Of a DNA stretch of 64,000 nucleotides, positions 1 to 12,146 are shown in pieces. This DNA is from Umbelopsis ramanniana AG (Eukaryota > Mucoromycota > Umbelopsidomycetes > Umbelopsidales > Umbelopsidaceae): assembly GCF_025399195.1 (NCBI RefSeq), contig NW_026252103.1, positions 291,540-355,539 of the forward strand, written 5' to 3'. Made by a program: the position numbers and the translations under genes. A model generated the notes under the pieces. It ran no database searches. It had not been told where the DNA came from and saw only the letters and a list, made by a program, of their open reading frames with translations. The first letter of the stretch is position 1, and every line of letters starts with the position of its first letter.

Positions 1-2534
1 TGCACCTATCAGGCATGCAGGTAAGCTAAAACTGCTTCTGAGCAACTTCAATTGCAGCATTTATATCTGATAATGAAGCATTCCATTTTGCATGGGTAGG
101 CTTTGGCCGAAGATCAAGTCGTCAACCTGTCCAACACATTTTTAGAAATGCTGCAGTACTTGTCGGGATGGGGCACCACCACTATTCAAGCTACATTCTG
201 TAGTCCGCAAGTAGCTGAAACGCTAATTTGGTACATGGAGCGTTGGAGTAAGTCGTATCTTCTCATAGATGAAGAAGACTATGGATATGTTAGGTAAGTT
301 GGTAACAAAGGTGGGGCCAACGTTTGTACCGTTATAACCTAGATGTTGATCTTGTCATCATTATCTTCTTTTCTTAGCCCAAATATTGCTCGACAATTTG
401 GTAAACCTGGCCCTTCCGAAGGTGAAGGCCAGCGAATTGTAAGTTTCCTCATTGATCAAATCAAAACCAATTTTGGCATGTGGAATGCAGACGAAGATGT
501 ACTCGTCCAGGTAGGCGCATAAGCTAAATATGTTTCAATGAAAGTAGGAGATACTGAGAGAGGGTGACTTTTTTTTCCTGGTAATAATAGATCATTAGAT
601 GGTTGAATACATGTGGTATGAGTCGAAATCTCAAGAACGGATTTCTACATGCAGGTATGAGGCTTTTCGTGATGGAAGTCCTTAGGGTGGCGGTCATGTT
701 CTAATAGCGCTCTTATCGGAATGCAGAGAATTTCCCTGGCTTCATAGAGTTTATTGCACAAAACCTGGAGCATCTTCCAGAAGTTGTCCATAGGTAAGGC
801 TATCGTGTGTAAACCTTGATTTGTCGATCAGCGCACCCTTACACCTAATTCATTGTGCAACATTAGTCCCTTGATCAAAACTGTCGTGGGCATCGCCAGT
901 GGTTCGCAAGATGTTCCGCTTCGCGACAAGTACCTTAGCTTGATATTTGGCATGGTTGAGGTCAGTTATCTATTTCTACTGAGGCAGATATGGCTATAGT
1001 ACTGACAGTACGATATATCATATAGAAACGCATTACCGCCATTTTACACGCTCCGACCTTTACCCAAGCTTATCAAAATGGGGTTGTGATCGACAGCGTC
1101 CAGAATGTACTCGAGGTAAGCAAGCCATCATCAGTGTGAAACCAGCGCTGTTTTCAATGAACCAATCGATTGATCATGACTTATTCAATGTTAGATGTTT
1201 GACGGCCTTGCGCAAGCATGCGACATTTTCAACACTACCATTATCTTTGAGTTCTGTTGTCGATTCTTCAACAGCTTTTTACAGTTGATGAATCTGTACA
1301 AGAATGTTCCTGAAGTACAGTTGCTCATACTAGAGTTCTTTGCGGATATATCCAGATATGCGGTAAGTGTGGAGTAGTCGCAGTTTCTGCATACGTGAAA
1401 TGTGGTGGCTTGAAGACTGACACGATTCTAATATCCGATTCTAGGACTTTGAATCATTGGGTGATAAGCGAAAAGAATCGTTGTACAATGTCATTATTGA
1501 AATATTCAAAGTGTATGGATTATCCAGTAGTGGCAACACAAGAATTTTGACCCAAGAAGAAGAAGCAGACCAACCGTATGCAGATATTGTCGCTGCTCTG
1601 AATATCATGTCCAACATCATGACATCCGAGTTTGAATCATTCAGTATGTTCTGAGTCTACTTTTTTTGTTTGTTCAACCGCGGAAGAGCAATATTTACTA
1701 ACACGCCGTATATAGACCGGGCAAATGGTGCTACTGTCGCTCAAGGAAGCCCCGATGTTGCAGACGTAGTGTTCTTTGGGATCAACTTGTTGATTCCTAA
1801 TATCAATATGGAGATGCTAAAGGTCAGTTCTCAGTCAGCTGTAAGACAACATGATGAAGGTTAATTAACATTAATTACTTTGTAAACAGATCCCCAGTCT
1901 TTGTCAGCAGTACATCAAGCTAATCTCCAATCTTATCGAATTCTTCCCTGACAAACTGATTGGTATACCACCTGGATTGTTCGGCAACCTAATGGCCAGC
2001 TTAGAATATGGTATGGGTCACGACATTACAGATGTTAACATCCTGTCTTTTCAAGCGATTGCCCCGCTTGCATTATGGGCATATACCCAAGAGTTGCAAC
2101 AAGGTAAGTTTTGGGACCATGTGGCTACCATGTGTATTCGGATGGATTTTGGCCAAAAAAGTGACGAATTTTCCGCCCTCTCCCCCATTCCAGCCCCCAT
2201 CGATTTTCTCAAGCCTTCCCTTGAGAAATTTTTACATTTAAACTTGGAGCTATTACTGTTCAAGGATTTTGACCCAAGACTTTTGGACGCCGCCTCAGCC
2301 TCGTTGTTTCCCCTCATCTACTGTTGCCGGTCATCTTATCTTACAGCCGTCAACCAAATTATCCAACAACAGCCGGTGGATATCCAAGACCGACTTATAT
2401 CAGCATTCCGTAACTTAGATACAGTCACACCGTCGCATCTTTCAGAGCCTTCGATCGTAAGACATAGCCAAGTCTTTAGCGAGGCGTTATTAGGATTGTT
2501 GCGCGAGGTTCGCGGAGTTATCAGAGTAAAATAA
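1..2534 (+). CDS. XPO4: Exportin-4, C-terminal part (5' end outside window)
   Basis: Nuclear export receptor of the importin-beta/exportin family, which carries cargo out of the nucleus with Ran-GTP. The window starts inside the gene. Exons read as 1-20, 100-293, 378-510, 591-654, 727-793, 867-960, 1026-1115, 1195-1362, 1445-1643, 1716-1822, 1890-2103 and 2194-2534, with TAA at 2532-2534. The C-terminal 200 residues align well with exportin-4 as I know it: the stretch VVFFGINLLIPNINMEMLK, then a conserved CQQYIKLI block, and an ending of VRGVIRVK that matches VGGLLCVK of animal XPO4. The protein is helical throughout, as expected for HEAT repeats. The intron at 2104-2193 is 90 nt, has no in-frame stop, and is recognised from its GTAAGT donor and pyrimidine-rich acceptor. 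Family assignment is firm; individual 5' exon borders are inferred. Confidence 0.85.
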
Positions 2535-3377
2535 AAAGGACCAATTCACCCGCGGGGGCGAAAATTTCTCTGAAAGGGGAAATAACGGTATGAACTGTTA
2601 AACGCTCATGTGTAATGTAAGAAAGATTTTTTTTAGCTACGTTTGTAAGTCAACCCAGCTATAGGCAAATTTTGGTAAAAGGTTTCCCGGCTTAGCGATG
2701 GCCGGTTGATAACGCATCGTCAATCATGCTTCTGTATTCCCTTCTGATTTGTCTGTGCGCATGGTCTTTGCTGAAGTGCAGCTTCGGTTTACCCTGGTTT
2801 CAATGGCTTTCGTCGTACTGAACTTTTTCCTTGTACGCGTGATCTCTCATGTTTGACACGTCCTTTTCTGTACCCTTTTCGTCTAGTAGACTTGCGCGGC
2901 CAAAGTAAAAATCTACTTTTTTCCTTTTGATACCATCAATTTTATGTTCCGCTTTTCCGGTAACGGTCCTTTGTGTCCCAGCGGTATAACTAAAAATTGT
3001 CTTTATTCCCGGCTAGCACAGCTTGTCTCTTGGGTTTCCCATTATTTTGAAGATGTGTCATCTAATCCATCTGGAATCGCTGTACATTGAGCATCCACTG
3101 AATACCGTGGCACTTACCCTCTTTCGTCGATCCTTTTGAACCAACACCGTATATTAGCATCAGCTGAGTAAGGTTACACGGCAGTTAAAGCTGGGGGACT
3201 CTCTCCCCACATCTCTTTTATGGTATGTGGTTGCACAGTAACATCCGCCATGTATCACCAAAGCGAGAAGAAAAAAAAAAAAAAAAGAAGCATCAACAGT
3301 CTGTTTATCCTTAGATATTTTCTCTCTTCTTCTTCTCTCCCTCTCCTCCCCCCTTTCATTTTCACTTTTTCCTCTTC
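2535..3377. other. Intergenic, exportin-4 to RhoGEF
   Basis: No convincing coding exon was found. It holds the exportin-4 3' UTR, a run of 16 A at about 3271-3286, and a C/T-rich tract at about 3317-3375 directly before the RhoGEF start. Such pyrimidine tracts commonly lie near fungal transcription starts. Confidence 0.5.
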
Positions 3378-5383
3378 ATGGTATCTAGTTTTGGATCAGA
3401 ATATCATAAAGAAGGCTCTTTAAGAGCCAATGCATATGGACACCACATCATCAGCGGGTCTTCGTTCGATACGAGCAGTTTCGGAAGCAACAATCAGGCT
3501 TCTGCTGGTATGACTGCAGAATTATTAGAAGACATGTCGATCATTGACGATCTTTACAACGAATATGGCGATACAAGCGAACCCGACGAAATCGGTAAAG
3601 AAAAAACTATGCAAACCGAGCTTTAGGCTTTCTTGTATGTCCCGCTTTGCTGACACGCTCTCTTGGGCTTTCATTAGCCAACGAATCTAGACATAGGGAA
3701 CGTGAGCTTCTTCTTTACGATATGTACCAATCTGAAGCTCAATACATTATGAACTTGGTGATTGCACGCGATGCCTACTTGAACCCACTACGAAAGCAAA
3801 TTCCCGCGCAGACCAGTCATGGACTCCTTAGCGGTAGAATTGTGTGTACCGATCAGGAGCTTCGACTACTCTTCAACAATATCGAGCAATTATTAGAATT
3901 ACACCAAGATTACCTTGCAAAACTAGAAAACAGGTATGGCCTAGACAACTTTTGTTGAGACGTTATCCAAGAAACTAACCTAACTGCTTGGCAATTTTCA
4001 GATTTCGAATTTGGGGCCCTACCCAATTGATAAGTGATGTGCTACGACAAATGGTAAAGAAAAAACCAGTTCTTGCTAGTGTGTTGTGAAATGTTTGACT
4101 AAATCGAGCCTTCCTTCATAGTTTCCTATTTTAAAGGAGTATACACCGTATATGAAGGCATTTCCTTCCGCAGTGGTCACCTATGAGAGGTTGTACAAAG
4201 TGCAAGCATTTCGAAAATTTACAAAGGTAAGCCACTTTTCTCGTGTGATCTGCGTGTTATGTGATGTGGGGTAATGAGTATGGAAATTTTCTGGCTTGCA
4301 CGTAAACTGACTCTCTTTCACAGACATGCCAAGACGAATCCGGCCATCTCGGTCGTAACTTATTTCATCTCATACAGGCACCATTGACCCGTATACCCCA
4401 TTATGTTTCCATTGCACAACTGTTGGTCAAATACACCGACCATTTACACCCTGACTACGCCATGATCGTTCAATACGCGCAACGAATGCAATTGATTGCA
4501 GCCGATGTCCAAAATCTGTAAGTGGATGGAATGTTGTATGTTCTTAAAACTGGTTTACTCCGGTGTAGGTATTGTTTCCGACCAGTGACTAACGTCAGTC
4601 ATTCTTCTTTTAGTGTCGATGACAGCGTTCGCGCAGCCAGAGTTATGGACGTTTACACGTCGATCCAAAATCCACCGTCCCTCGTCACATTGTATCGCAG
4701 ACTCCATTATAGCGGAGAATTATACAAAGTTCAGTCAAGCGGAAGCGGCTCATCATCGGCCGGAATGCGTCATTTTTACCTTTTCAATGACATGCTGATC
4801 TGGGGAAGAGCTAAAGATAGTAAAGGAGGACCGGTTCAGTACAAGGGACATATCGAACTGACTAACGCTAAAGTCAGAATGGTAGGTCCAGAACGAACGG
4901 AGCGCAAGTACGCGCTGGAAATAGTCACAATCGAACAGCAAAGCATGATGGCGGTTTCAGTAGTATCGAATGGACTGTCTCTCAACAACGTGGCTAGTAC
5001 CTCAATGGTGTCCATTCATCTGCTTGCAGCCAATAGCCAAGAGGAACAAGAAACATGGGTGCGAGAAATTCAAGCGGTAGCGGATATGCTCCATAATCAA
5101 AGACAGGCTAAAATTGATAGAGGTAAATGACCCCGTTCGGTTGTATCATCATGGGGTTGATTAAATATTAATAATGGGACATACAATAGCCAACAAACCA
5201 AAACCTACTGAAGTCGACACATTATCACGGACAAGCACCGTATCTTCAAGTTCTACCAATGGATCGGATGGATTTGACCTCAAAGGCAAACCTATGATGA
5301 AGAAAACCTCAGCCAGGCCTGCTCAGCCAGCAGGGTATAATGCATCCAGTGGAAAGGGTTTCAACCAACGTCTTATGTTTTAG
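3378..5383 (+). CDS. RhoGEF (DH-PH) protein, Rho guanine-nucleotide exchange factor
   Basis: Predicted activator of a Rho-family GTPase, acting in polarity or cell-wall signalling at the cortex. Seven exons: 3378-3594, 3678-3933, 4002-4053, 4122-4226, 4324-4517, 4614-5122 and 5190-5383, giving 508 aa. After an acidic Ser-rich N-terminus of about 75 residues comes a DH domain, beginning RERELLLYDMYQSEAQYIMNL and running through a conserved block APLTRIPHYVSIAQLLVKYT that resembles the DH core (PLQRIPRY..LL..LLK). A PH domain follows (HFYLFNDMLIWG, then a final helix with ETWVREIQAVADML). The C-terminal 70 residues are Ser/Thr/Lys-rich and look disordered. The start is the first ATG in the open frame; a later ATG at the MTAELL position is an alternative. 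No RGS, BAR or CNH domain is attached, so this is a short RhoGEF and the target GTPase cannot be named. Confidence 0.8.
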
Positions 5384-5970
5384 TAGCATTATTATATTTT
5401 TAAAATGTGTATAAAAAAATGAGCCCACCTTGGCTGATATCGGTGTCTGCACAAAAAAGGTCACCATACCAAGCCAAGCCATGCCACGCCCACTGCCAGT
5501 TTGTAAAAAGCATATCTTACTTTATTTTAAAGTAAAGGCCATATATTTTATTGCAATGTGTCAGATAATCATGGGTTTGATAGATAGCGATGTCGACCGT
5601 GATATAATTTTAGAATAACACCGGCAGAGAAAAGAGGTCTATGATTCCGGAGTGGAAAATAAAATAATCATCCCAAAAAAAAAAAAAATTGGTCTGGTTT
5701 TGCACGGTGGAATGAGTCGAAGTTATGCATAGCAGTGCTAAAATATGATGGGCCTCACACCTCAGCCTCCGCCCCCCGCTCGCCTCAACCTTCCGCCCGC
5801 AGAAGGAAAGAAAAAATGGAAACAGATGGAAGTGGAAGGGCACGTTATCACCCGAAACGGTCAGTGATAGGAGATGGCAGCTATCTATGGATCCAGTAAC
5901 ACCGTGGTCCACCCCGGCCTCCTCATGCACTCTATTCATGGGAGTGTGAGAAATGAATGTTTTGCGTGCG
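5384..5970. other. Intergenic, RhoGEF to Ecl1-like promoter
   Basis: No coding signal I trust. It contains a 12-A run near 5677 and a GC-richer patch at 5760-5920. The RhoGEF 3' UTR probably ends in the A/T-rich stretch around 5390-5420. Confidence 0.4.
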
Positions 5971-6065
5971 TGCGTTCTTAAAGCTCGACAGATGAACGTG
6001 CAGTGCTGGGAGGAAATGGTGCAAAAAACGTGTGGTTGTGGATGATCCCAATTGCGACATGGATT

Positions 6066-6190
6066 CTAGCCAATCGGAGCTCATGTCGCGATAGTGAGCT
6101 CAAATTGACGATGCCCAGTGACTCAACCCGGGTCATCTCCATTTCGGGTTGTGAAAAATCTGGAACAAGGCAATCCATGATATAAATACC
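6066..6190 (+). promoter_or_regulatory. Symmetric promoter cluster and TATA box upstream of the Ecl1-like gene
   Basis: Four elements lie in order: a CCAAT box (CCAATC near 6070-6075); a perfect 7-bp inverted repeat GAGCTCA (6077-6083) / TGAGCTC (6095-6101) with the palindrome TCGCGA between the arms; a second perfect inverted repeat CAACCCG (6124-6130) / CGGGTTG (6145-6151), 14 nt apart, whose CCG...CGG ends look like a zinc-cluster factor site; and TATAAAT at 6181-6187, about 80 bp before the start codon. The arrangement is seen directly. Which factors bind is inference. Confidence 0.55.
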
Positions 6191-6260
6191 ATGGTGCCCT
6201 AGCCGAAGGACCCTCTTCACTCTGTAACAACCAGTTTTTAAAAACCAAAAGAAATTCATA

Positions 6261-6695
6261 ATGTGCGATACGAATTGGTGCACCTTCTGTGATAAGCAGA
6301 TCAGTCCCTTCTCGGTACGTTTCTATCCTTTCCGCTGACCTTCACAACCCGACCTGTTCAACTAACCATTCACTTTCGTCCCCTTTAAACAGAGCTCTCT
6401 CTATTGCTCAGAAGGTTGCCTGAGATCGGATGCCTTGAATAACCACCCCATGCTTGGTTACCAATATCCAGAGTTGCAAGACTTCCCACACAGCTCCACC
6501 TCACCTACACTGACGGCAGCGTCTTCATCATCTACCACATCATCACCAACCCTTTCACCTTACATGAAGACCATGTCCTACAGCCGTCTTTCACCTCCAC
6601 CTTTCTCACTGGGCATGTCAGCGAATTCCATCGACGCTAAACGCTCATCTGACCTGGCCTACAAATCCAGCAAGAAGAGGGTCTTTGCATTATAG
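6261..6695 (+). CDS. Ecl1-like small Cys-motif protein
   Basis: Two exons (6261-6314 and 6393-6695) give 118 aa. The first 35 residues carry the signature of the fungal Ecl1/life-span regulatory family: WCTFCDKQI, a short spacer, then SLYCSEGC. The four cysteines are arranged to bind zinc, and the single intron splits the motif exactly at a codon border. The rest is Ser/Thr/Pro-rich and probably disordered, ending in a basic KSSKKRVFAL tail. Known fission-yeast Ecl1 proteins extend chronological lifespan and respond to nutrient or metal starvation; transferring that role here is inference. The gene sits alone behind an ordered promoter with a TATA box about 80 bp upstream, which suggests regulated rather than housekeeping expression. 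Confidence 0.72.
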
Positions 6696-9600
6696 ATGGA
6701 AACCTCCAACACCGTAAAACCAAAACAACCAAATTGTAAATAATACCCTTCTCTTCACTCCTGTTGTGAGAGTGTGCGTGTGTTCAACCCCCCACTCCTT
6801 TCAGTGTTTTTTAAAGAAAACCCCCCAAAAAAATGCGTCAATTTCCCCCAATTCTAGCCTTCGTGCACATATTATTTTCACCCCCACTCCCAACTGCATA
6901 GTCAAAAAGCCTCCAATAATCAAAATTCATCCTCATATACCAATTGATGTTCTATTTTTTTATTCAATGTATGGATGGATTCGATGTATGTAATGTAAAT
7001 ATAACGTATAAATCTTCTCACATACCTGATGTTACAACGTTTTCTGTTTCCGTTGGTGGTTGGTGCGCTCTTGGCAACTTGTGCCCCCAAGAAATTGATT
7101 CAACTCCCGCAATAGTGGTCGAGACCGACCAGAACCGTCGTCATCACCATGCTGTCATTGCTTGCTCAACCTTACCTTGGCAACGTCACAAAACTCCAGT
7201 TTCCTGATTCCATTCGAATATGGCAATCCAACACTTCTGTCATGAAATGAAGGGTACCCGCATAGAGACTTACTTGACACATGGTTACTATTTCACGTTA
7301 TGCTTTACTATCCAAGGTGTGGCTAACTCGTTGCGATATTGTCAAATGCGGTATAACATTTATATTAACATGTTCAGGGGTCGACATTTGACTGAGTGAG
7401 AGAATTGACGCATTTTAATCATGGAAAACCGAAGAATAAAACCCTCAAGTGTGAACGTTAACAAACACCGCGAACGCAGCCATGGTTGTACTAATTTTGG
7501 CATGATGTAAGAGACCGATGGATTTTTTTTCTTTCCTCCATTCATGCTCCGCAGACATCCTATGCTGTTTGTTCAGTGAATAGCGCCCGCTCGGCACCTT
7601 GAGGCACTTTGGTCCAAATGCCTGGCTATATTTCACCACTTGAAACCCTGCAGGTGGCCGGGCTGTCGCGGCAAAACGGTGCATGCGCTGCCATGGGCCT
7701 GTATTTGAACAACAGACTTGCATTTGATATCCACACCATCATGCTGTTATACAATTGCGAAGTTATCACGCCAACCCCAACATTTTGACGTCGATATTTC
7801 AGTGTTGACGTGGTAAGAATTGTTCCAGAAAATAATCTCGATAAAGAATTTGAGACCACCCTGTGGTTCGAGCCATCGGACATTATCGACCGATGTTGAA
7901 CGTGTGGATGATATCAGGATCCGTCAAACAGTTATATCACTGTAAAGTAATGTTCCCGATCGTAGCCTTTCTAAGCTATCATAGGATTCACGTTTCAACA
8001 GATATCCGGTGATCTGTATAGCGCCAATATCATTACCACTTTGTGTCAACGTGCTCATATTGACTGACTGACTTTGGTTTCGTACACAAAAAGCGGTATG
8101 CTACAGTGGTGTCGTATGAAAATAGAAACAGTAGAAAACGACCTTTTAAGAAATTAGTCACCATACTGACTTATAAAAACCATACAATACGACAGACCTG
8201 TCGCTTCGTTACAGAAGATTTCTTATTGTGTGTGTGCCGTACACACAAAGGGTTGGCAAACATCGTATGCTAGTGAAATGGAATAAGTCTACCTTATTTG
8301 CCTCCACTTCGGCACCGCTTATAAGTCAATTCGGGATTCCGCAGGAAAGAAAATATTCCAAAGGAAGCAAAGCCAAGCGAACGGAGAAATTGCTCACCAC
8401 CTATGCCCAGGTCTTCAACTGAAACCCGTTCCTGTAAAAAAAACGTCAATGCCATCGCCGTGTAAGAGTTTTGTCTACGTTTGCAACCATGTATCTCCGC
8501 ACGTTTTCATCACTTCCTTTGTATATGCCGAGCTTACAATATAAAATTCTAGAAATCATACTCGTATTGTTTGGTCAGTAATCACCGGGTGCATTCAAGG
8601 CCAGAAAGGAAGCGATATATTATTTTTATTTTGCGCCTCCCGGCTTGATGAAAATCATAATCGGTTGCATCGTATAATATCCATTGCTTCAACAATGACA
8701 TAACAACCTAGTATAGCCGAACGTTCTTGCCAAAGGAACTACTATTTCTCCTTATATATATAAAAAAAAGATCGCAAAAGCTAAATACTGGCCGTAAAGC
8801 CCTTATCCTACCTAATACGTAATTTTCGTTCCTTGAACGAGGCTATGCCGATATACCGCCACAGCGCCAAGCCATCTTGTCCGTCGCTTTCTGGTTGAAC
8901 CCCTGGGATACTGGCTAAAGATGAATGGGAGATATTTCATGTCCACGTGTAATGAACCCGTATAAAAGATTTGAAGAACTATTCGCGCATTAAAGGAAGT
9001 GTACCAATCCTTCTCTGGTAGGATTAGAATGGACACTTCCGAGTGTTCTGAGGCGGCGTACCCGCGCAGGTCAGAATGTCACGCGCAATACCTTGACCAT
9101 AATAAAAAAGATAAAACGCTATTCACATAAACTCTATCCCTGTGCACGCACAGTTTCGGAATATGCTCCAAATTTTACATGTGCCTGTCAGGATATGGCC
9201 ATTTCAGTTGAAATCGATCCGTCGAGTGAGAGTAACATTTTTCCCAAAATAATGTTTTTTACGCCCACATATTTTGAGTATCTTCCTGGAACAGACACCC
9301 GTCTTGTTTGGCTTTGAAATTTGCCAAGCCTAACCGCGCAAGATTGCTTGTTTTCATTTTGGTGATGGAGCTATGACTGCGAAAATTTGCCCTACTTTGG
9401 CAATGAATCAAAATGCACCAATGGTTGGGAGCTCACGTGCACAAGCAAGCAATTTCTGTGTGCTCCTCCGTGAGCTAAATTTTCGCTGACAATAATTGTT
9501 ATGCATTTGCCAAGGTCTGGTATAAAATAGGCTTTCACCTTTCTATCCGCCTGCCCGTCTTCTTCGTCTATTATTTTTTTCGTTTCTATACTTTCTTATT

Positions 9601-9739
9601 TCCCCTTTTTCTAACCGAAGGAATAAAGGCAAAAGCTCATCTAGCTTGATCCTAGGAAGAAGACATCCCGTGCTTCTCATTTGCCGAGAATATACCTACA
9701 ATTACATCACTGTTTCAGCTATAATCGTTATAAGCTCAA
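6696..9739. other. Gene-poor 3 kb region
   Basis: No family was recognised in any frame. Points to note: C-rich and A-rich tracts at 6786-6900 (probable 3' UTR of the upstream gene); a patch with higher GC than its surroundings at about 7540-7890 that stays open in several frames, including an ATG at 7619 followed by 56 codons; a 64-codon frame at 8228-8422 with no ATG start; and a TA-repeat/A-tract at about 8752-8768. A TATA-like TATAAAATAG at about 9521-9530 precedes the DHHC gene by about 210 bp, followed by a T/C-rich stretch at 9540-9620 that suggests its transcription start. Ancient element debris or an unrecognised multi-exon gene is possible. Confidence 0.4.
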
Positions 9740-11913
9740 ATGCCTGGCAAATTTCACTCTTTCCGCCGCAAAGTTGTCCAAGTCATTGGACAACATCCTT
9801 TGAAGACCTGTTTCCCTACTACTATGCCGTCATCCAACCCTGCAGATCAACAACAGGCATGCGGCTGCTCTACGGATTCTCCCATATACGCTAGAATGTG
9901 GCCATTGATTTTCTTTCTCTCTGCACTTACCGACTTTCCTATGCCTCCTCCAAAGGGGAAAAAGCAAGGCCAACATCGTGATTGGGGTTTTCTCCCTGTT
10001 TTTGTTGTCCTTGGAATCATAGCCATTTCCACCTACAGCTACATTGCTCGAGTTTGCCGTAAGTCATCTTCATTGTCCTCATGACCATCTAAACAATTAG
10101 CTTGCACATTAGGGTCTATTTGTTGTTTATCCACTTTGGCTATCCACTAATTTATCATTGATCTGATGCTACAGTGGTACTACTCAACGTGGGACAGCGA
10201 TCATTAGCTATTGGATACTTGGTACCCTTTTGTTTCTTCCTCTCCATGTGCTTATGTGCATACGCTCGTATTGTCATCACTCGACCCGGTAGCCCCAACA
10301 AGGTATGATTTGATTTTCATGGAGATGATGTACACACAATCCCTTAGTTTTAACCTATCCTGGGGCCGAATTAATAGCGACCAAAAAGGACAAAGTCATT
10401 ACCAAGCGGAGTTCGTCCCGGTGTAACGGCAAAGGCCACCACCACGAGTTCTAGTAATTTTGCCTCGTCGGCCAGACTAGAGCGCGAAACATCATTCCCC
10501 ATACAGGCTTTACTCAACGTGGCTGAGCTTGACAACCAGCATACAGATGATACCAATTCAGATATCAAGCCTCCTACAGAAAATGAAGACGTGCCTGAAG
10601 CTCAGGACGAGGAAAATGTTTCAGCCACCAAAGATGAGAACGAACCAAATGACGAGAAGGCAGCGGCGGTAGTAATTCCAATGAAGGAGGAAAAGACCCC
10701 AGAAGCTCCGCGTCCCCCAATTGACTTTGAATCCATCTTGCCACAAACGAAGTGGTGCAAGACTTGTCAGTGCTGGAAGCCCGATCGCACCCACCACTGC
10801 AGTATTTGTGACGAATGTGTCTTGAAGATGGATCAGTGAGTAGCACTTTAGTTTATCGAAAACATTGAGGATAGATCGTCGTATACTGACCCTTTTCCGT
10901 GCACCCTTGTTGCTACCTTCTTATTATAGTCATTGTCCATGGTGAGTTGAACCCCACCGTGTAACGAGAAAAAGCATTAGGTTAAGCGCTAACACAGTTT
11001 ATTTTTTTCCTTCGTGTCATAGGGTCAACGGATGCGTAGGATACAACAACTACAAATTCTTCATCCAGTTTTTATGCTATACCACACTCAGTGGTATGTG
11101 GATGCTCATTACCACAGCAATCGCTTATGCACAATATGGTCGTTCGGTGGGTAGAGCCTTTCACGTATATGTTCGCGTTCGTGGCATCCGTCATTCTCAT
11201 ACAATGTACTTCCTTTTAGCAAACATTCGATGGTTATGCTATTGTTGCCATGGTCATGTAAGTAGAAAAAGAAGCCATCTAAATGTTGCGTGTGGAAATG
11301 ATATCCTTACTGATGGCGTCTCTTTCACTTTAACAGTAGCGGTATCATTTCCTTCTTGGTCGGGGCTTTTACTTGTGCTCATCTTGGTCTGGTTACTTTG
11401 GGAAGAACTACAATTGAAAATAAGATATACCACGCTTGGGATTTAACGCGTCCCCAACATGACCAGCGCTTTAAGTTCCAACGCTCTAATTCTCAAAAAT
11501 TGCCAGCAGAAAAGGCTGAAGAGAATCGTGAGCGTGATATGGAAGAAGGCCGTGTAGAAAAGAAGGAACAAGCGATAGAAAAGAAGGACCAAGCGATAGA
11601 AAAGAAGGGAAAGGCGGTAGAAAAGACCGAAAAGCCCGTCAGATTGCCCGAGACGTTCACTCTGACAGGCAAAAATCTCTATAACAACGGCGTCTGGTAC
11701 AACTGGAGAGACGTTATGGGCCCCAACGTCTTGCTTTGGTTTAGTAAGTATCTTTACAATCACGAACAAACATGTATGCTTATCCTGGTTCTAACCAACC
11801 CCTTAGTCCCCATAGGTAACAGTCCTGGCGATGGACGAGAGTTTCGATACAATGCTATGGCATTGGATGAATACAAGCAAGAAGAAAGATATCAGAAAAA
11901 ACAAGAGGCATAA
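9740..11913 (+). CDS. DHHC-type palmitoyltransferase (Pfa3/ZDHHC2-like)
   Basis: Protein S-acyltransferase of Golgi/vacuole-type membranes that moves palmitate onto cysteines of target proteins. Eight exons: 9740-10058, 10175-10302, 10378-10835, 10930-10941, 11023-11146, 11220-11257, 11337-11743 and 11807-11913, giving 530 aa. Two membrane segments come first, around residues 55-70 and 85-140. A cysteine-rich domain follows with WCKTCQCWKPDRTHHCSIC, then the catalytic core H-H-C-P-W and VNGCVGYNNYKFF, then two more membrane segments. The end WFIPIGNSPGDG resembles the C-terminal segment of Pfa3 and ZDHHC2/15/20. Exon 4 is only 12 nt and supplies most of the active site. The loop before the DHHC domain is unusually long and acidic (about 110 residues), and the cytosolic tail has heptad-like EKKxQAI repeats. 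The start is the first ATG in the frame. Confidence 0.85.
11554..11637 (+). repeat. Four imperfect 21-nt tandem repeats in the DHHC gene
   Basis: Units beginning GTAGAAAAGAAGG or GATAGAAAAGAAGG recur about every 21 nt and encode charged 7-residue repeats (EKKEQAI, EKKDQAI, EKKGKAV, EKTEKPV). The array lies in the cytosolic C-terminal tail and keeps frame, so unit-number changes would be tolerated. It probably forms a short charged helix. Confidence 0.7.
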
Positions 11914-12146
11914 CTCACATGTTATATCACACATTATATCTTTGTTTCATGTACATCACGACAAACTGCATTTTTTGTATTTTTAGCCGATCTTATTCAT
12001 TTAATATCACATCATGTTTTTCCTTGTAAATAAGCTGTAGAAAGTACGTCTGATACGAATTAAAAAAAAATAAAAATATCCCAGCTGCTTATTCCAATGC
12101 ACAGGCCGTACATTATTATCAGACCACCCGAAGGTGGGAACAGGCA

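Noticed and set aside
7860-7875. GGTTCGAGCC resembling a tRNA B box
   Set aside because: No matching A box within 30-90 bp on the same strand and no cloverleaf pairing.
8228-8422. 64-codon frame in the gene-poor region
   Set aside because: Starts without ATG, no family features seen; kept only as a note in the region description.
11443-11769. Minus-strand 108-codon frame opposite the DHHC gene
   Set aside because: Antisense shadow of the repeat-rich Lys/Glu tail, giving a low-complexity Leu/Phe product.
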